From Psilocybe azurescens (lineage: Eukaryota > Basidiomycota > Agaricomycetes > Agaricales > Agrocybaceae), in contig JAJIRX010000533.1 of assembly GCA_023853785.1 (NCBI GenBank), forward strand, positions 372,001 through 436,000: 64,000 nucleotides of DNA. The letters run 5' to 3'. Every line of letters begins with the position of its first letter. Positions within the stretch are counted from its first letter, which is position 1. This document shows positions 35,759 to 47,552 of the stretch, one piece after another. A program made the translations under genes and the position numbers. Under the pieces are notes generated by a model that had not been told where the DNA came from, did no database searches, and saw only the letters and a list, made by a program, of their open reading frames with translations.

Positions 35759-38356
35759 ATGTTGCCTGTTCTAGAAACCATATCCTTGCTTGCAATTTTC
35801 TGGTTATCCTGGCGTCTTATCCGGCGTCGTCTGTTCCCAACTGTCCTTGAAAGCATCCCCGGTCCTCCAGCAGAGTCTTGGATAACAGGCAAGTCGTTAA
35901 ATTTCTGCTGTGGAAATCAAATAAGTTTTATCTTCATCATCAGGCTCTCTCAGCCAACTTCAACACCCTAAAGCATGGGATTTTCATCAGAATATTGCCG
36001 ACACATGTTAGTATACCCAATGTTCAAAAATATTGCTTCGGCCAATTATCTTCGTACAGACGGGCAGGTCGCTAGGACAAAGGGTGCATTTGGGGTAACT
36101 GATGAACTCATAAGACTACGAGCATGATCTGAACGTCCGCAGGCGAATAGGCTTTATCTGTTCGATCCAAAAGCCATGCATCATATCTTCGTCAAGGTGA
36201 GCATAGTGTATAAGGAATTATAACGTCCCCTGCTCATTCAAATATAAGGACCAACATATATTCGAAGAGACGGATTCATTCATTGAGTACGTGTTGTAAA
36301 ACTGATTTCCATTTGATGCCAGTCGCATTTTAACGCCCGGTCAAAGGGGAAATAAGATCATGTTTGGCTCTGGAATATTCACGTCTATTGGTATGTACTC
36401 ATACCGAAAATAAGGCTGTGTTCTTACTACTATCGTTCAATAGGGGACGAACATCGGAGGCATCGAAAAATGCTCAGCCCCGTGTTCTCCAGTGTTCACA
36501 TGCGCCAGATGGGTACAGTTCTTTGCCTTACTTTACTGTGGATATTGAATTGATTATCTCGTTTAATAGTGCCCATATTCTACGAGGTTACCCACAAGGC
36601 AAGCGCAAAGCTGTATACAGGGTCAAGCTTCCCCCGAAACTGACGCACGCAAATGGACCTTAGGTCAAACGCGTCTTAATTGGCAAAGCCCAAAATGGAC
36701 CTCAGGAGGTTCGTGCTGCGTGCAATTGATATATTATAGAAGCACAATTAATACAGCCGTAGATTGACACCGTCAGCTGGATGACCCGTTTGGCGATGGA
36801 ACTCATCGGCCAGAGTGGACTTGGCTATACCTTTGATGATCTCACAGAAAATGGAGTCCAGCATCAATATGTTACTGTATCTAAACGGCTGGTGTGAGCA
36901 AGACACCTATTTTTTCTTCTATCACAATCTCTTTACTGACCTAACAATGTGTTGAATGAAGCACATTGCAAGGAAATGAATTCATACGAGATATCGTGAT
37001 GCCAAAGATAGCAAGAATCGGGACCCAAGCGTTCCGAAAATTCGTGGTTGATTTAACACCCTTTGCAGCCGTCAAGGAACTACGCGACATCATCAAAGTG
37101 CTATACGACACCTCAGTAGAGATATTTGAATCGAAGAAAATGGCTATTGAAAAAGGTGATGAGGCCCTCGCCGCCCAAATTGGGAGAGGCAAAGACATTA
37201 TCAGCATTCTAAGTAAAGGCTTCATAGTATCTCATGACAAACCAACACTAAACAAAGCATTTGTCACAGTGAAAGCAAATATGATGGCCTCCGAAGACGA
37301 AAAGTTATCGGACGCAGAAGTGGTGGCACAAATAACGTATAAGACCATCCACCAACTCACAAGTTCCCAATCACTCATCCCCGCTTTCCAGTTCTTTAAC
37401 ATTCGCTGCCACAGACACAACATCGGGAGCACTATCAAGGATTGTGCATCAGCTTTCCATTCATAAGGATGTACAGTCCAAGCTTCGTGAAGAAATCAGA
37501 GAGGCACGAAAAATGAGCGGGGGTCAGGACCTCGGGTACGACCAACTCGTGTCCCTACCGTATCTTGATGCAGTATGTAGGGAAACGCTTCGTCTGTGGG
37601 TGTATTTATTACTTTCGTTTGTGCAAGTGCTGATCACCGGCATTTTGTAGCTATCCACCAGTGTCCATGGTGCAAAGGGTGTACGTAAATATTATTCTTC
37701 ATTCCAAACCTCTGTGATATCAAATACTGATTCCGGACCTCTAGTACTCGACAGGACATCATATTGCCCCTATTCCAGCCCATAAAAGATTACAGCAACA
37801 ACGAAATACGGGAAATACCTCTGCAAAAGGTACCACCGTTGCTGTATCTATCTTGGCCTCGAACAGAAATCCAGACTTATGGGGTCCGGACGCACATGAA
37901 TGGAAACCTGAGAGATGGCTCAATCCCCTTCCAGAAACTTTAATTGCCGCTCATATGCCAGGGATATACTCACATCTGTAAGACTGCAGCAACATTTTAT
38001 TGCATATACCACAGTTCTGACTTGATTCCCGTACTCAATAGAATGACATTCCTAGGAGGCGGCAGATCTTGCATGTAAGAATTTTCATCGACAAATATAT
38101 TACGCTAAATTCATATTCTTGATAGTGGATTCAAGTTCTCGCAGCTAGAGATGAGTACGTTCTACATGAGGGTTACTGTATATCGATCCCCTTTTGACTG
38201 CCTGTTTTAGAGGTTGTCATTTCTTTACTTTTGGAGAATCTTGAATTCTCACTAGGGAGGAAGAACATTATCTGGCAAATGCATGGAATCGCTCAACCCA
38301 ATATCGATCCGGATAGCGTGAATCCTACGATGCCTCTGATTATTACGGCGGTTTAG
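35759..38356 (+). CDS. Cytochrome P450 monooxygenase (tandem copy 2)
   Basis: A close paralogue of the 31819 gene with nearly the same exon plan: first exon 35759-35888 (130 nt in both), second 35944-36006 (63 nt in both), stop 38354-38356. Landmarks are IPGPPAESW, EETDSFIE, WMTRLAMELIGQSGLGYTF, TFAATDTTSGALSRIVHQ, ETLRLW and the heme loop FLGGGRSC followed by IGF. Two introns use GC-AG ends: 35889-35943, where copy 1 has GT, and 36599-36663, where copy 1 is also GC. An intron at 36095-36142 has no counterpart in copy 1. The A run 37825-37828 is one base short: EIREIPLQ continues as GTTVAVSILAS only if one base is added. Tandem origin is clear; substrate unknown. Confidence 0.85.
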
Positions 38357-38454
38357 TATAAGATACAAGGTGTATCCAAGACTTTATTAGCCCGTATATG
38401 ACCACATTCCACTGTAGAAATCTACGTAATGGGACTGGGGCAAATATTTTATTT

Positions 38455-39511
38455 AGCTAGCACCAGTATCATAGCCCCTATTTCGGCCGTGTCGCGAGTT
38501 AGAAATATCGCGTGGAGTTACTCTCGACCACTTTCCAGAGATGTTTCGGCTTCAGTTCAACTTGGGTTCAACTTGAAGTTGCAACTTGCTTGCTTCTCCT
38601 CATTACCTGCTTCAGTTATCCTTCCTTATTTGCAGTACTCTTTTCCTGCAATATGTTCTCCCGTACTGTTTTGCGCTGAATCGTATTCTACGAGCCTATC
38701 TGTGTCGACATGATTCCCGAGCAAGTCATTCCCTGCTGGCAGTAAACCAGAAACCAGAAGCCGAGTCTCACAACCTGGTGACAAATTATATCCCGTCGGT
38801 ATGACGTATATCCACGCGGATCTAGTTTACACACGAGGATTTGAGCATCGACGGTAAGCGTCCCGAGCATCATTGCTGACGCGACACTGCAATGATTATC
38901 AAAAAGGTTACCTTTAGGATAGGATAGGAACAACAATGCAAGTCCAAAGGATTTGTGAGGTGCCACCTATCTGCCCAGATTTTAGAGTAGGTATCACATT
39001 GGCCCTGCAGGATTTCCTCGATAATGGCCTAATGAAACATTGTGAAGGGTATGACGAAGTCCGAGGACGCCGAAGGGATAAAGTTTAAAGCGCACTATGT
39101 TAGGAGGAAAATGAGGGGTCAAGGCCAGCCATGGACGGTTGAACATGCATATGACCCGAAGGACGAACTAGCTTAATCTGTAAGTTCAATAACATTGCAA
39201 ATGGTGGAGAAGAACAATAACATTCGGGGTGACACCATGTGGATTCAGTCGACTTTCCTCCGCCGCGGGCGATGGTCACCAAAATTAGCAAGCGCGATGA
39301 CAATGGCCACTAGGTACCAAACCTTTGAATTACTAATGACGGACCCGTAGCTATAGCTGTCGGTGGTTCCCTACGCTTGTGAGTCACTCCAGTCAATTCG
39401 TGGCTTATAAATGTGTTTGATAGCTTCTTGGGTCATTTATATAGAAATGTATAAAAGCCTGTTTAACAACAAGAAGTGTATCATACTTCTAACCCAATAA
39501 CGAAATTCAAC
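38455..39511 (+). promoter_or_regulatory. Duplicated 5' flank of esterase copy 1 with TATAAAAG box
   Basis: About 1 kb without a gene, alignable by eye with 44340-45276. TATAAAAG at 39450-39457 lies 55 bp before ATG 39512, and the adjacent GCCTGTTTAACAACAAGAAG leader is shared by both copies. Confidence 0.6.
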
Positions 39512-41512
39512 ATGAGGTATCTCCAAGTCTTCGCAGCAGTATCGTCTGCCATGTCGATTTGCTATGCCGCCGCCGTCAATTCAACATCCGACGGCCTCGT
39601 CGTGACCACGGCGCAGGGACCCGTTTCTGGCACGCTTTCTACCCCAACTGTTCGCCAATTTCTAGGCATACCCTATGCATCGGCACAGCGTTGGGAGCCA
39701 CCCACCAATCCGCCTAATAGGACCTCAGTCTTCAAAGCCACCAACTACAGCGATACCTGCCCACAGAACTTCTCTCCACTCTCTCGAGAAGTTATGGTTC
39801 TTAGCGGGGGTCAGGGCATTGACATCCCAGAATCAGAAGATTGTCTGACAGCCAATATTTGGGCGCCTAGCGTGGGGAGAAAGCAGAAAACTGCTGTTCT
39901 CGTGTGGATATACGGTGGAGGGTTCCAATTTGGTTCGGTAAATTGTCCCAGAACCATTATTCTCACTGATACAATGATATTGATATAAATTCCGTCTCAA
40001 CGTATAGAGCCACCTGCCAGAGTATAATGGCCAAAATTTTGTGCATGGCCACGACGATATCGCAGTTGTCACCTTCAACTATCGTTTGAATATTTTCGGT
40101 CAGCCGAACTCACCACAGCTTGCTAATGGTACGGGATCGCAAAACTTTGGTCTCCTCGATATCGATGCCGCTATCAAATGGGTACATGCAAATATCGGTG
40201 CATTCGGGGGTGATCCAGACCGCATTTCCTTGTTTGGCCAAAGCGCTGGAGGTCTTGCAGTCGACGCTTATACTTATGCACATCCCAATGATACCATTGT
40301 CAAAGGTTAGTTCTCTTCTTTATCATTCAACTTTGAGGACAACGAAATTCTAATAAATTATTCAATTGTCTCAGGCGCAATCGAACAGTCTGGAAAGTGA
40401 GTTAGATCATACAGGTATTACTTGCTTTATCTGATGAGTTTTGCGTGTAGTCTTGGATTTGCAACGAGCGGGTTCATCGCAAGCTCAGTCATTGACGGAA
40501 CATGGAACACCTTGGCTTCAAATGTTGGATGCGGAAATGGTAAGTTTTTCTAAAGGATTAATCGTTTGACGTCACTAATCAATCGCAGTATCTGATACGG
40601 CACAGCTCGCTTGCATGAAAGCAGTCCCCTTCCGAAAATTGGAAGATACACTGATCAAGATAGGGTCAACGTTCAATATCCTCTTTGACAGTATGTCTGC
40701 TTTTTCAAGTGCCAAGTACTTTGAACATACCTGACTGTTTGATGATTGGATATTCTTAGATATCACAATTTTCTCTGATATAGAGGCTCGTGCAGCAGCT
40801 GGAAATTTCTTGAAAGTGCCACTCTTAGGGGGCAGCACTCTTAACGAGGGTGATATACTCACAGTGGCTGCTGAAGTCGTCGGACTGTCACCGCCTGCTT
40901 CACCCTTTGTTACGGAAATACTTTCAGACATACAGACACAGGTACATGACACTCTGTCTTCAACGGATTACGCACAAGCGACTGACTCCGTCCCAGGTTA
41001 ACTGGACCTGCCCAGCCGGATCTACTGCCCAGGATCGCGTCAATGCTGGAGTACCGACCTGGCGATACCAATACCAAGGTGAGAGTATTTCTCTTTCGAA
41101 AGTTCATTCACCTCACCCCTCTTATTTTGGGCTAGCCGTATTCCCCAACATCTCACCGCGCCCGGACGTCAGAGCATATCATCTCTCGGAGATACCCATC
41201 GTGTTCGGGACTTTCGACACAATAAATCCCTCAATACCCATTACTGCAAACGAAACAGCACTTTCCAAGTATATGCAGGGTGCTTGGGTTGCCTTTGCAA
41301 GGGATCCTTCTAGAGGATTGGTTGAATATGGCTGGCCGCTGTATAATGCTACAACAGATAACGTGGTAGTACTTGGCAATTTTGCAAACTCAACTGGAAC
41401 AGTATTCACAACGGGGTCATTGCTCGATTCGACTTGCGGGATTGCGACGCAACTCCTCGACTTTGCAGCGCTGGTTTCGGGGGCTTCCACTGCAGGCAAA
41501 GTTAGCTTATAA
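39512..41512 (+). CDS. Secreted type-B carboxylesterase/lipase, intact copy
   Basis: Eight exons: 39512-39937, 40008-40305, 40375-40396, 40451-40539, 40589-40690, 40760-40941, 40997-41078 and 41136-41512. They total 1578 nt, 525 residues, and every phase closes. The signal peptide ends in MSICYAAA. Family motifs are GPVSGTL, FLGIPYA, the EDCL motif (SEDCLTANIW), the oxyanion loop YGGGFQFG, the nucleophile elbow FGQSAGG, the acid residue in LGGSTLNEGD, and the His in AYHLSEIPIVFGT. The triad Ser-Glu-His is therefore complete. Predicted extracellular hydrolysis of carboxylic esters; the natural substrate is unknown. It is preceded by a good TATA box and is the best candidate for the active member of the pair. 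Confidence 0.92.
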
Positions 41513-41639
41513 ATTCTAAGAACCTGCTGGATACTACTAGTAATGATATGTTACACTACTATCGTTAGGAGCCGTAAATTATGTAGTATAGCATCAGGCA
41601 CTTAAATAACAGTGGCTGCGCTACAAGGAATAATATCAG

Positions 41640-42060
41640 AGAACATCCACTGAGTATACAAACAACCGCCAACATACTTGCAGGAAGTTTCACACCAGCG
41701 AAAGTCAGATAGCTGGGGAATAATGGGGAGAAATGAACAATCAACTCATTTTTGCAAAAGAATTGTTTATTTACTAAGGGAGAAAGTGGCCCGATGTCGC
41801 TACCGTTGTTGTCCTCTCCTTGTACTAGGCCGAGGAGAGGGAAATCCTCGTGAAGATCCCAATCCCACTGAAAAAGATATTAAATGACTTGAAGCTTCGA
41901 CAATAAAAGAATGGAATACTTAATCCAAAAAGAATGGCACATTGCGCGCCTGCACACGACCTTCGCAGGTGGTGAAACAGACAGTCGCCGCACCCGAGAG
42001 GCTCTCGTTGAGATGGATATATGCAGGCTCAAGCGACGTACTCCCAATATACCCCACAAG
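41640..42060 (-). pseudogene. Truncated duplicate of secreted-family copy D
   Basis: The minus strand matches about 48005-48415 (part of copy D), including the exon with GLVQGxDNNGSDIGP and the exon encoding EGRVRARNVPFF. Both ends are missing. The 3' exons present at 47553-47990 are deleted here, and upstream the match stops at about 42060, where an SDR fragment begins on the opposite strand. Confidence 0.7.
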
Positions 42061-42064
42061 ATTT

Positions 42065-42631
42065 CCAGATGGAAATTTGTCAAGGATCTACTACCTGCAT
42101 TGAATAAGGCGAAGGAGGATGGGGAAGACGTAAGGGTGCTATCAGTGTTTTCTGCAGGCTATGGTGGCAAGATTGACGCCACCGATTTCAGGTTGAAGAA
42201 GACCTATTCCGTTATGGGTGCAGCAGAGTCGGCCACAACCTACAACAATTTAATGATCGAAGTGCGCGTTCAATTCATTCTATGAGCTCCCTGTTACACT
42301 GTAATCTTAACCATCCCTTGTTCTCTTCATAGGTGTTCTATGAACGAAACCCTGGAATCACCTTCTCTCATGCGTTCCCCGGTGGTGTATCCACCAATCT
42401 CATGAGCTCTGCAAGTACGCCATCGCTCCAGTCGCTAATATCATCGCGAAACCATTTTCTGTCACCCAAGACGAGTGCGCAGAATATCTATGGTCAGGCC
42501 TTCTTAACACGACCGCTAGCACCTACAGAATGGGAAGCAAAGGGGAAGATATCGGGACGAAGGGATACTACGGGAACGAGGAGCTGAGGCAAAAGCTGTG
42601 GGAGCATACGATAGAAGCTACGAATGTGTAA
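42065..42631 (+). pseudogene. C-terminal fragment of a short-chain dehydrogenase/reductase
   Basis: Starts abruptly with RWKFVKDLLPALNKAKEDGE, then VRVLSVFSAGYGGKIDATDF, YNNLMIEV (intron about 42270-42332), FYERNPGITFSHAFPGGVST. After a one-base slip near 42415 it continues VANIIAKPFSVTQDECAEYL, KGEDIGTKGYYGNEELRQKL and stop 42629-42631. These are the late part of an NAD(P)-binding SDR (the strand after the YxxxK helix and the PGxVxT loop). The Rossmann GxxxGxG start and catalytic region are absent, so it cannot act as a dehydrogenase. Confidence 0.65.
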
Positions 42632-42898
42632 ATTGTGTGTTAAGAATTTTTGTATATTATTTCGGGTATTATCTTTCATTTAATTGACAATTCCGGTTTA
42701 TCACCTGGGTCATGTATCCATTCAACAACTGCGGCAAGTTGAATGAGTAGAAAAACATAATGAATGTGGTTTCGAGGAAAATGGGTCTGTCGATTCCTAA
42801 ACAGAGTTGGGGACTGGCACCGGAGCGCCGCCGCTATGATATGATACTGTTACAGTTATATACTGACAAACTGAATAGGGACGAAAAAACAGCTCTTC

Positions 42899-43538
42899 CT
42901 ACAATGCTGCTACATTGTCAACAATATCCCCGACAATCTCTTTCATCTTAGCGAACCCTTCTAGAGAAAGGATGTCGATATTCCAGGCCCTCAAGAAAAT
43001 TGCGAGGAAGGATGCGGCTAGGGCTTGGGCGGTTTTCGAACACAGGCTCAACGTCACCGGTAACGACATCGCCACAGTAAATGCGCAGGGACGTTCCAAG
43101 CAAGCTCAATCCCCACAAGCGAGGCAAGGGGCAATCGCCAAGCATGGAGTCGTACCGCTGACGTATTTGCTCATCTGCCTTGAACCGTAGATCGGCTCTG
43201 GTGGTCCAAGCGTCGTCTTTGATTTCTGCCATGAGCACTGGACGACGTTGAATATCGAAGACAATTAAAAATACGAAATCAACGGTGTCGCGGGGAGAGA
43301 ATTCGCTGGGAGGGCTATGGGGAGCGATAAAGAACTCGTAAGAGTCGGGACCAAAGCAGTACGTGAGCAGCTTGTTGTATGGCCCATAATAACGGTTCTC
43401 GAGTGGCTGGAGCTCATGGCGACATACCTCGAAGATCTTGAGCAGGCCAGCAGGCCAAGCGGTATCAGTTGTTAATGGCATGCTGAGGGACAACGATGTT
43501 AGCGACTGTGGATACAATGCGTGATGACTAGAATCCAT
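42899..43538 (-). CDS. Uncharacterised protein with a PD-(D/E)XK nuclease-like core
   Basis: Single-exon frame of 196 residues from ATG 43538 (an internal start at MPLTTDTAWP is equally possible). Motifs: YYGPYNKLLTYCF, YEFFIAPHSPP, RDTVDFVFLIVF, RPVLMAEIKDDAW, RFKADEQIRQRYDSML, PRLWGLSLLGTSLRIYCGD. An Asp in DTVDF followed about 20 residues later by E-I-K after a hydrophobic strand fits the D...ExK signature of the PD-(D/E)XK fold. It belongs to a family I remember as frequent but unnamed in mushrooms. One extra base at about 42986-42990 shifts the end: NFLEG should continue WNIDILSLEGFAKMKEIVGD to stop 42899-42901. Nuclease activity is inference. Confidence 0.6.
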
Positions 43539-44340
43539 ACATGCAACGGTGATGGTGGTTGGGAACTGAGAACAAGCGTTCTAGGCTTGGATCCGGCGCC
43601 CCTTAAATATTTTTGGCAGCAATTTGAGTCTCCTAGACAGAGTTCGATACATGTGATGTGCCCTACAGATTACGATAAGATAACTGAGCTTCCTGATTAG
43701 ACAGAGGGTAGACAAATATCCTCGGCTAAAATGCTCGGATATTTGTAAATAGCTTGGTCCAAATGTAAGTCAAGAAATCTGTATGTACAGATTTCTTGGG
43801 GTGCCTTGGGCTTGCCCAGGCTCCTTCATTTCGGATCGAAGGCGTGATCGGTTTGACTGTGCACGTGGTTCGAACGCGTCAAGGACGCGAAAGTTCGAAC
43901 ATGATATGCGCCGATCACGCTGGTCCTGATGGGACCCGGAGTGCATATGAATTGGGCGAGCCTCAGCCCAATTCTGGTGATCCGGAAACTTTCAGGAAAG
44001 CCTCTGAAAGCGAAGGAGAACTTGGTAAGTCCAGAGCATCTGGTGAACAGGATAGTGGCTAATCTGAGCCATATCCAACCTGCTACACCAGGTGCTGAAG
44101 TGGGGATGGGGTCGAAAAAAAAGATTCTCAGACGAGAAGAGGATTTTTCCCCGCGAAATGGATCAGAAAATTTTGTGCAAGGGACACACTCTCCCTTGCC
44201 TTGCATTAGCCAGAGCCTCGGTGTTGTTTGTACATCTTATGTATAGATAACTATACAGTTTTAAAGCTTCTCTGATCCATTTGCTTGACGTTATCTTATC
44301 CAGTTATGAGCGGCACTTCGCTCTGCTCATCTGGGAATAT
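43539..44340. other. Hairpin-rich intergenic region between the duplication units
   Basis: No gene. Contains two consecutive inverted repeats (43712-43746 and 43771-43798) and a pair of GTTCGAAC palindromes at 43868 and 43893. Overlapping ORFs on both strands at 43796-44246 have no recognisable domain. Confidence 0.5.
43771..43798. repeat. Perfect 13-bp inverted repeat with 2-nt spacer
   Basis: CAAGAAATCTGTA, spacer TG, TACAGATTTCTTG. A second inverted repeat ACAAATATCC / GGATATTTGT (43712-43746) lies 25 bp upstream. Confidence 0.8.
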
Positions 44341-45276
44341 ATGAAGCGTCATAGCCCCCATTTCAGCCGCGGTTGCGAGTTAGAAATATCACGTGACATA
44401 GCACTCGACTTTCAGTTTCCAGCGACACGTCGGCTTCAGTTCAACTTAAAGTTTGCTCAAAGTTGCAATTTGTTTTTTGCTTGCTTCACCTCGTCACCTT
44501 CTTCACTCATCCTCCCTTATTTGCTATACTCTTTTCCCATAATATGTTCGCCATACTTTTATGCGTGAAACGAAACAGGAGGTTGAGCGCTGAATCGTAT
44601 TCTCCGAGCCTATAATTGTCGACAATAAAGCCATTCCCCATTAGCAGAAAACTAGAAGCCGAGTCTCACAACTTGGTGACAAATTGGATCCCGCCTGTAT
44701 GACGTATATCTATGCAGACCCAGCTTACACACGAGGATTTGAGTATCGACGGTAAGCATCCCGAGCATCATCGGTATCGAGCCTGCATTCAGGGACGCGA
44801 CACTGCAATGATTATGGAGTCCGAGGATGCCGGAGGGATAAAGCTTAAAGCGCACTATGTTAGGAGAAAAATGGGCTGTCAAGATCAGCCATGGGCGGTT
44901 GGACATGCTTAGGACTGGAACGAACTAGCTTAATCTGTAAGTTCAATAACATTGCAAATGATGGAGAAGAACAATAACATTCAGGCCGACACCATGTGGA
45001 TTCAGTCAACTTTTCTACCGTCACAGGCCGCAGGCGATGGTCACCAAAATTAGCAAGTACGATGACGATGACCAGTAGGTACCAAACCTTTGACTTACTA
45101 ATGACGGACCCGTAGCTATAGCTGTCGGTGGTTCCCTACGCTTGTGAGTCACTCCAGTCAATTCATGGCTTATAAATGTGTTTGATAGCTTCTTTTATTG
45201 GTTACACAGAAATGCATAAAAGCCTGTTTAACAACAAGAAGTGTATCATACCCCTTACCCAAGAACGAAATTCAAC
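44340..45276 (+). promoter_or_regulatory. Duplicated 5' flank of esterase copy 2, TATA degraded
   Basis: Matches 38455-39511. The TATA position reads CATAAAAG (45215-45222) instead of TATAAAAG in copy 1, and the upstream TTATATAGAAATG is changed to TTACACAGAAATG. Confidence 0.6.
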
Positions 45277-47276
45277 ATGAGGTATCTCCAAGTCTTCGCA
45301 GCAGTATCGTCTGCCATGTCGATTTGCTATGCCGCCGCCGTCAATTCAACATCCGACGGCCTCGTCGTGACCACGGCGCAGGGACCCGTTTCTGGCACGC
45401 TTTCTACCCCAACTGTTCGCCAATTTCTAGGTATACCCTACGCATCGGCCCAGCGTTGGGAGGCACCTACCAATCCGCCTAATAGGACCTCAGTCTTCAA
45501 AGCCACCAACTACAGTGATACCTGCCCACAGAACCTCTCTCCACTCTATCGAGAAGTTCTGGTTCTTAGCGGGGGTCAGGGCATTGACATCCCAGAATCA
45601 GAAGATTGCCTGACAGCCAACATTTGGGCGCCCAGCGTGGGGAGAAAGCAGAAAACTGCTGTTCTCGTATGGATATACGGTGGAGGGTTCCAATTTGGTT
45701 CGGTAAATTGTCCCAGAACCATTATTCTCACTGATATAATGATATTGATTTAAATTCCGTCTCAACGTATAGAGCCACCTGCCAGAATATAATGGCCAAA
45801 ATTTTGTGCATGACCACGACGATATCACAGTTGTCACCTTCAACTATCGTTTGAATATTTTCGGTCAGCCGAACTCACCACAGCTTGCTAATGGTACGGG
45901 ATCGCAAAACTTTGGTCTCCTCGATATCGATGCCGCTATCAAATGGGTACATGCAAATATCGGTGCATTCGGGGGTGATCCAGACCGCATTTCCTTGTTT
46001 GGCCAAAGCGCTGGAGGTCTTGCAGTCGACGCTTATACTTATGCACATCCCAATGATACCATTGTCAAAGGTCAGTTCTCTCCTTTATCATTCAACTTTG
46101 AGGGCAACGAAATTCTAATAAATTATTCAATTCTCTCAGGCGCAATCGAACAGTCTGGAAAGTGAGTTAGATCATACAGGTATTACTTGCTTTATCTGAT
46201 GAGTTTCGCATGCAGTCTTGGATTTGCAACGAGCGGGTTCATCGCAAGCTCAGTCATTGACGGAACATGGAACACCTTGGCTTCAAATGTTGGATGCGGA
46301 AATGGTAAGTTTTTCTAAAGGATTAATCGTTTGACGTCACTAATCAATCGCAGTATCCGATACGGCACAGCTCGCTTGCATGAAAGCAGTCCCCTTCCGA
46401 AAATTGGAAGATACACTCATCAAGATAGGGTCAACGTTCAATATCCTTTTGACAGTACGTCTGCCTTCTCAAGTGCCAGGTACTTTGAACATGCCTGACT
46501 GTTTGATGATTGGATATTCTTAGATATCACAATTTTCTCTGATATAGAGGCTCGTGCAGCAGCTGGAAACTTCTTGAAAGTGCCACTCTTAGGAGGCAGC
46601 ACTCTTAACGAGGATGATATCCTCACAGTGGCTGCTGAAGTCGTCGGACTGTCACCACCTGCTTCACCCTTTGTTACGGAAATAGTTGCAGACATACAGA
46701 CACAGGTACATGATACCCTGTCTTCAACGAATCGTGCACAAGCGACTGACTCCGTCCCAGGTTAACTGGACCTGCCCAGCCGGATCTACTTCCCAGGATC
46801 GCGTCAATGCTGGAGTACCGACCTGGCGATACCAATACCAAGGTGAGAGTATTTCTCTTTCGAAAGTTCATTCACCTCATCCCTCTTATTTTGCTCTAGC
46901 CGTATTCCCCAACATCTCACCACGTCCGGACGTCAGAGCATATCATCTCTCGGAGATACCCATCGTCTTCGGGACTTTCGACACAATAAATCCCTCAATA
47001 CCCATTACTGCAAACGAAACAGCACTTTCCAAGTATATGCAAGGTGCTTGGGTTGCCTTTGCAAGGGATCCCTCTCAAGGATTGGTCGAATACGGCTGGC
47101 CGCTGTATAATGCTACAACAGATAGCGTGGTAGTACTCGGCAATTTTGTAAACTCAACTGGAACAGTTTTCACAACGGGGTCATTGCTCGATTCGACTTG
47201 CGGGATTGCGACGCAACTCCTCGACTTTGCATCGTTGGTGTCGGGAGCTTCCACTGCAGGAAAAGTTAGCTTATAA
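45277..47276 (+). CDS. Secreted type-B carboxylesterase/lipase, tandem copy 2 (one-base deletion)
   Basis: Same exon plan as copy 1 and nearly identical in sequence, with the same signal peptide, EDCL motif, GGGFQFG, GQSAGG and YHLSEIPIVFGT motifs. The span is one base shorter. Exon 5 reads ATATCCTTTTGACA (46441 onward) where copy 1 has ATATCCTCTTTGACA, a net one-base loss next to the donor that puts all later exons out of phase. No other truncating change was seen, so the copy died very recently or the base is a consensus error. The weakened TATA element upstream agrees with reduced function. Confidence 0.82.
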
Positions 47277-47552
47277 ATTCCAAGAACCTGCTGGATACTA
47301 CTAGTAATGATGTGTTATACTACTATAGTTAGGAGCCGTAAATAATGTAGTACAGCATCAGGCACTTAAACAACTTCGTCTGGTGAAGATGTCGGGAGCG
47401 CATTCCAATTAAAATTGATACAAATACATGTTCGATTTCACTATTTGTCCGAATTGCAATAGTATGAGAGACTACTAGAGTACAATAAGAAATAGCTTCA
47501 CACTTGGGAAGTCCGTATTCGAGTCCATGTGGAGTCTTTAAATGGAGAAGGG

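Noticed and set aside
44712..44912. Short frame with IQGRDTAMIMES resembling GLIQGRDSATVD of the secreted family
   Set aside because: Similarity is limited to a few residues and the equivalent frame in the other duplication unit is not preserved, so it is probably coincidence in the promoter.
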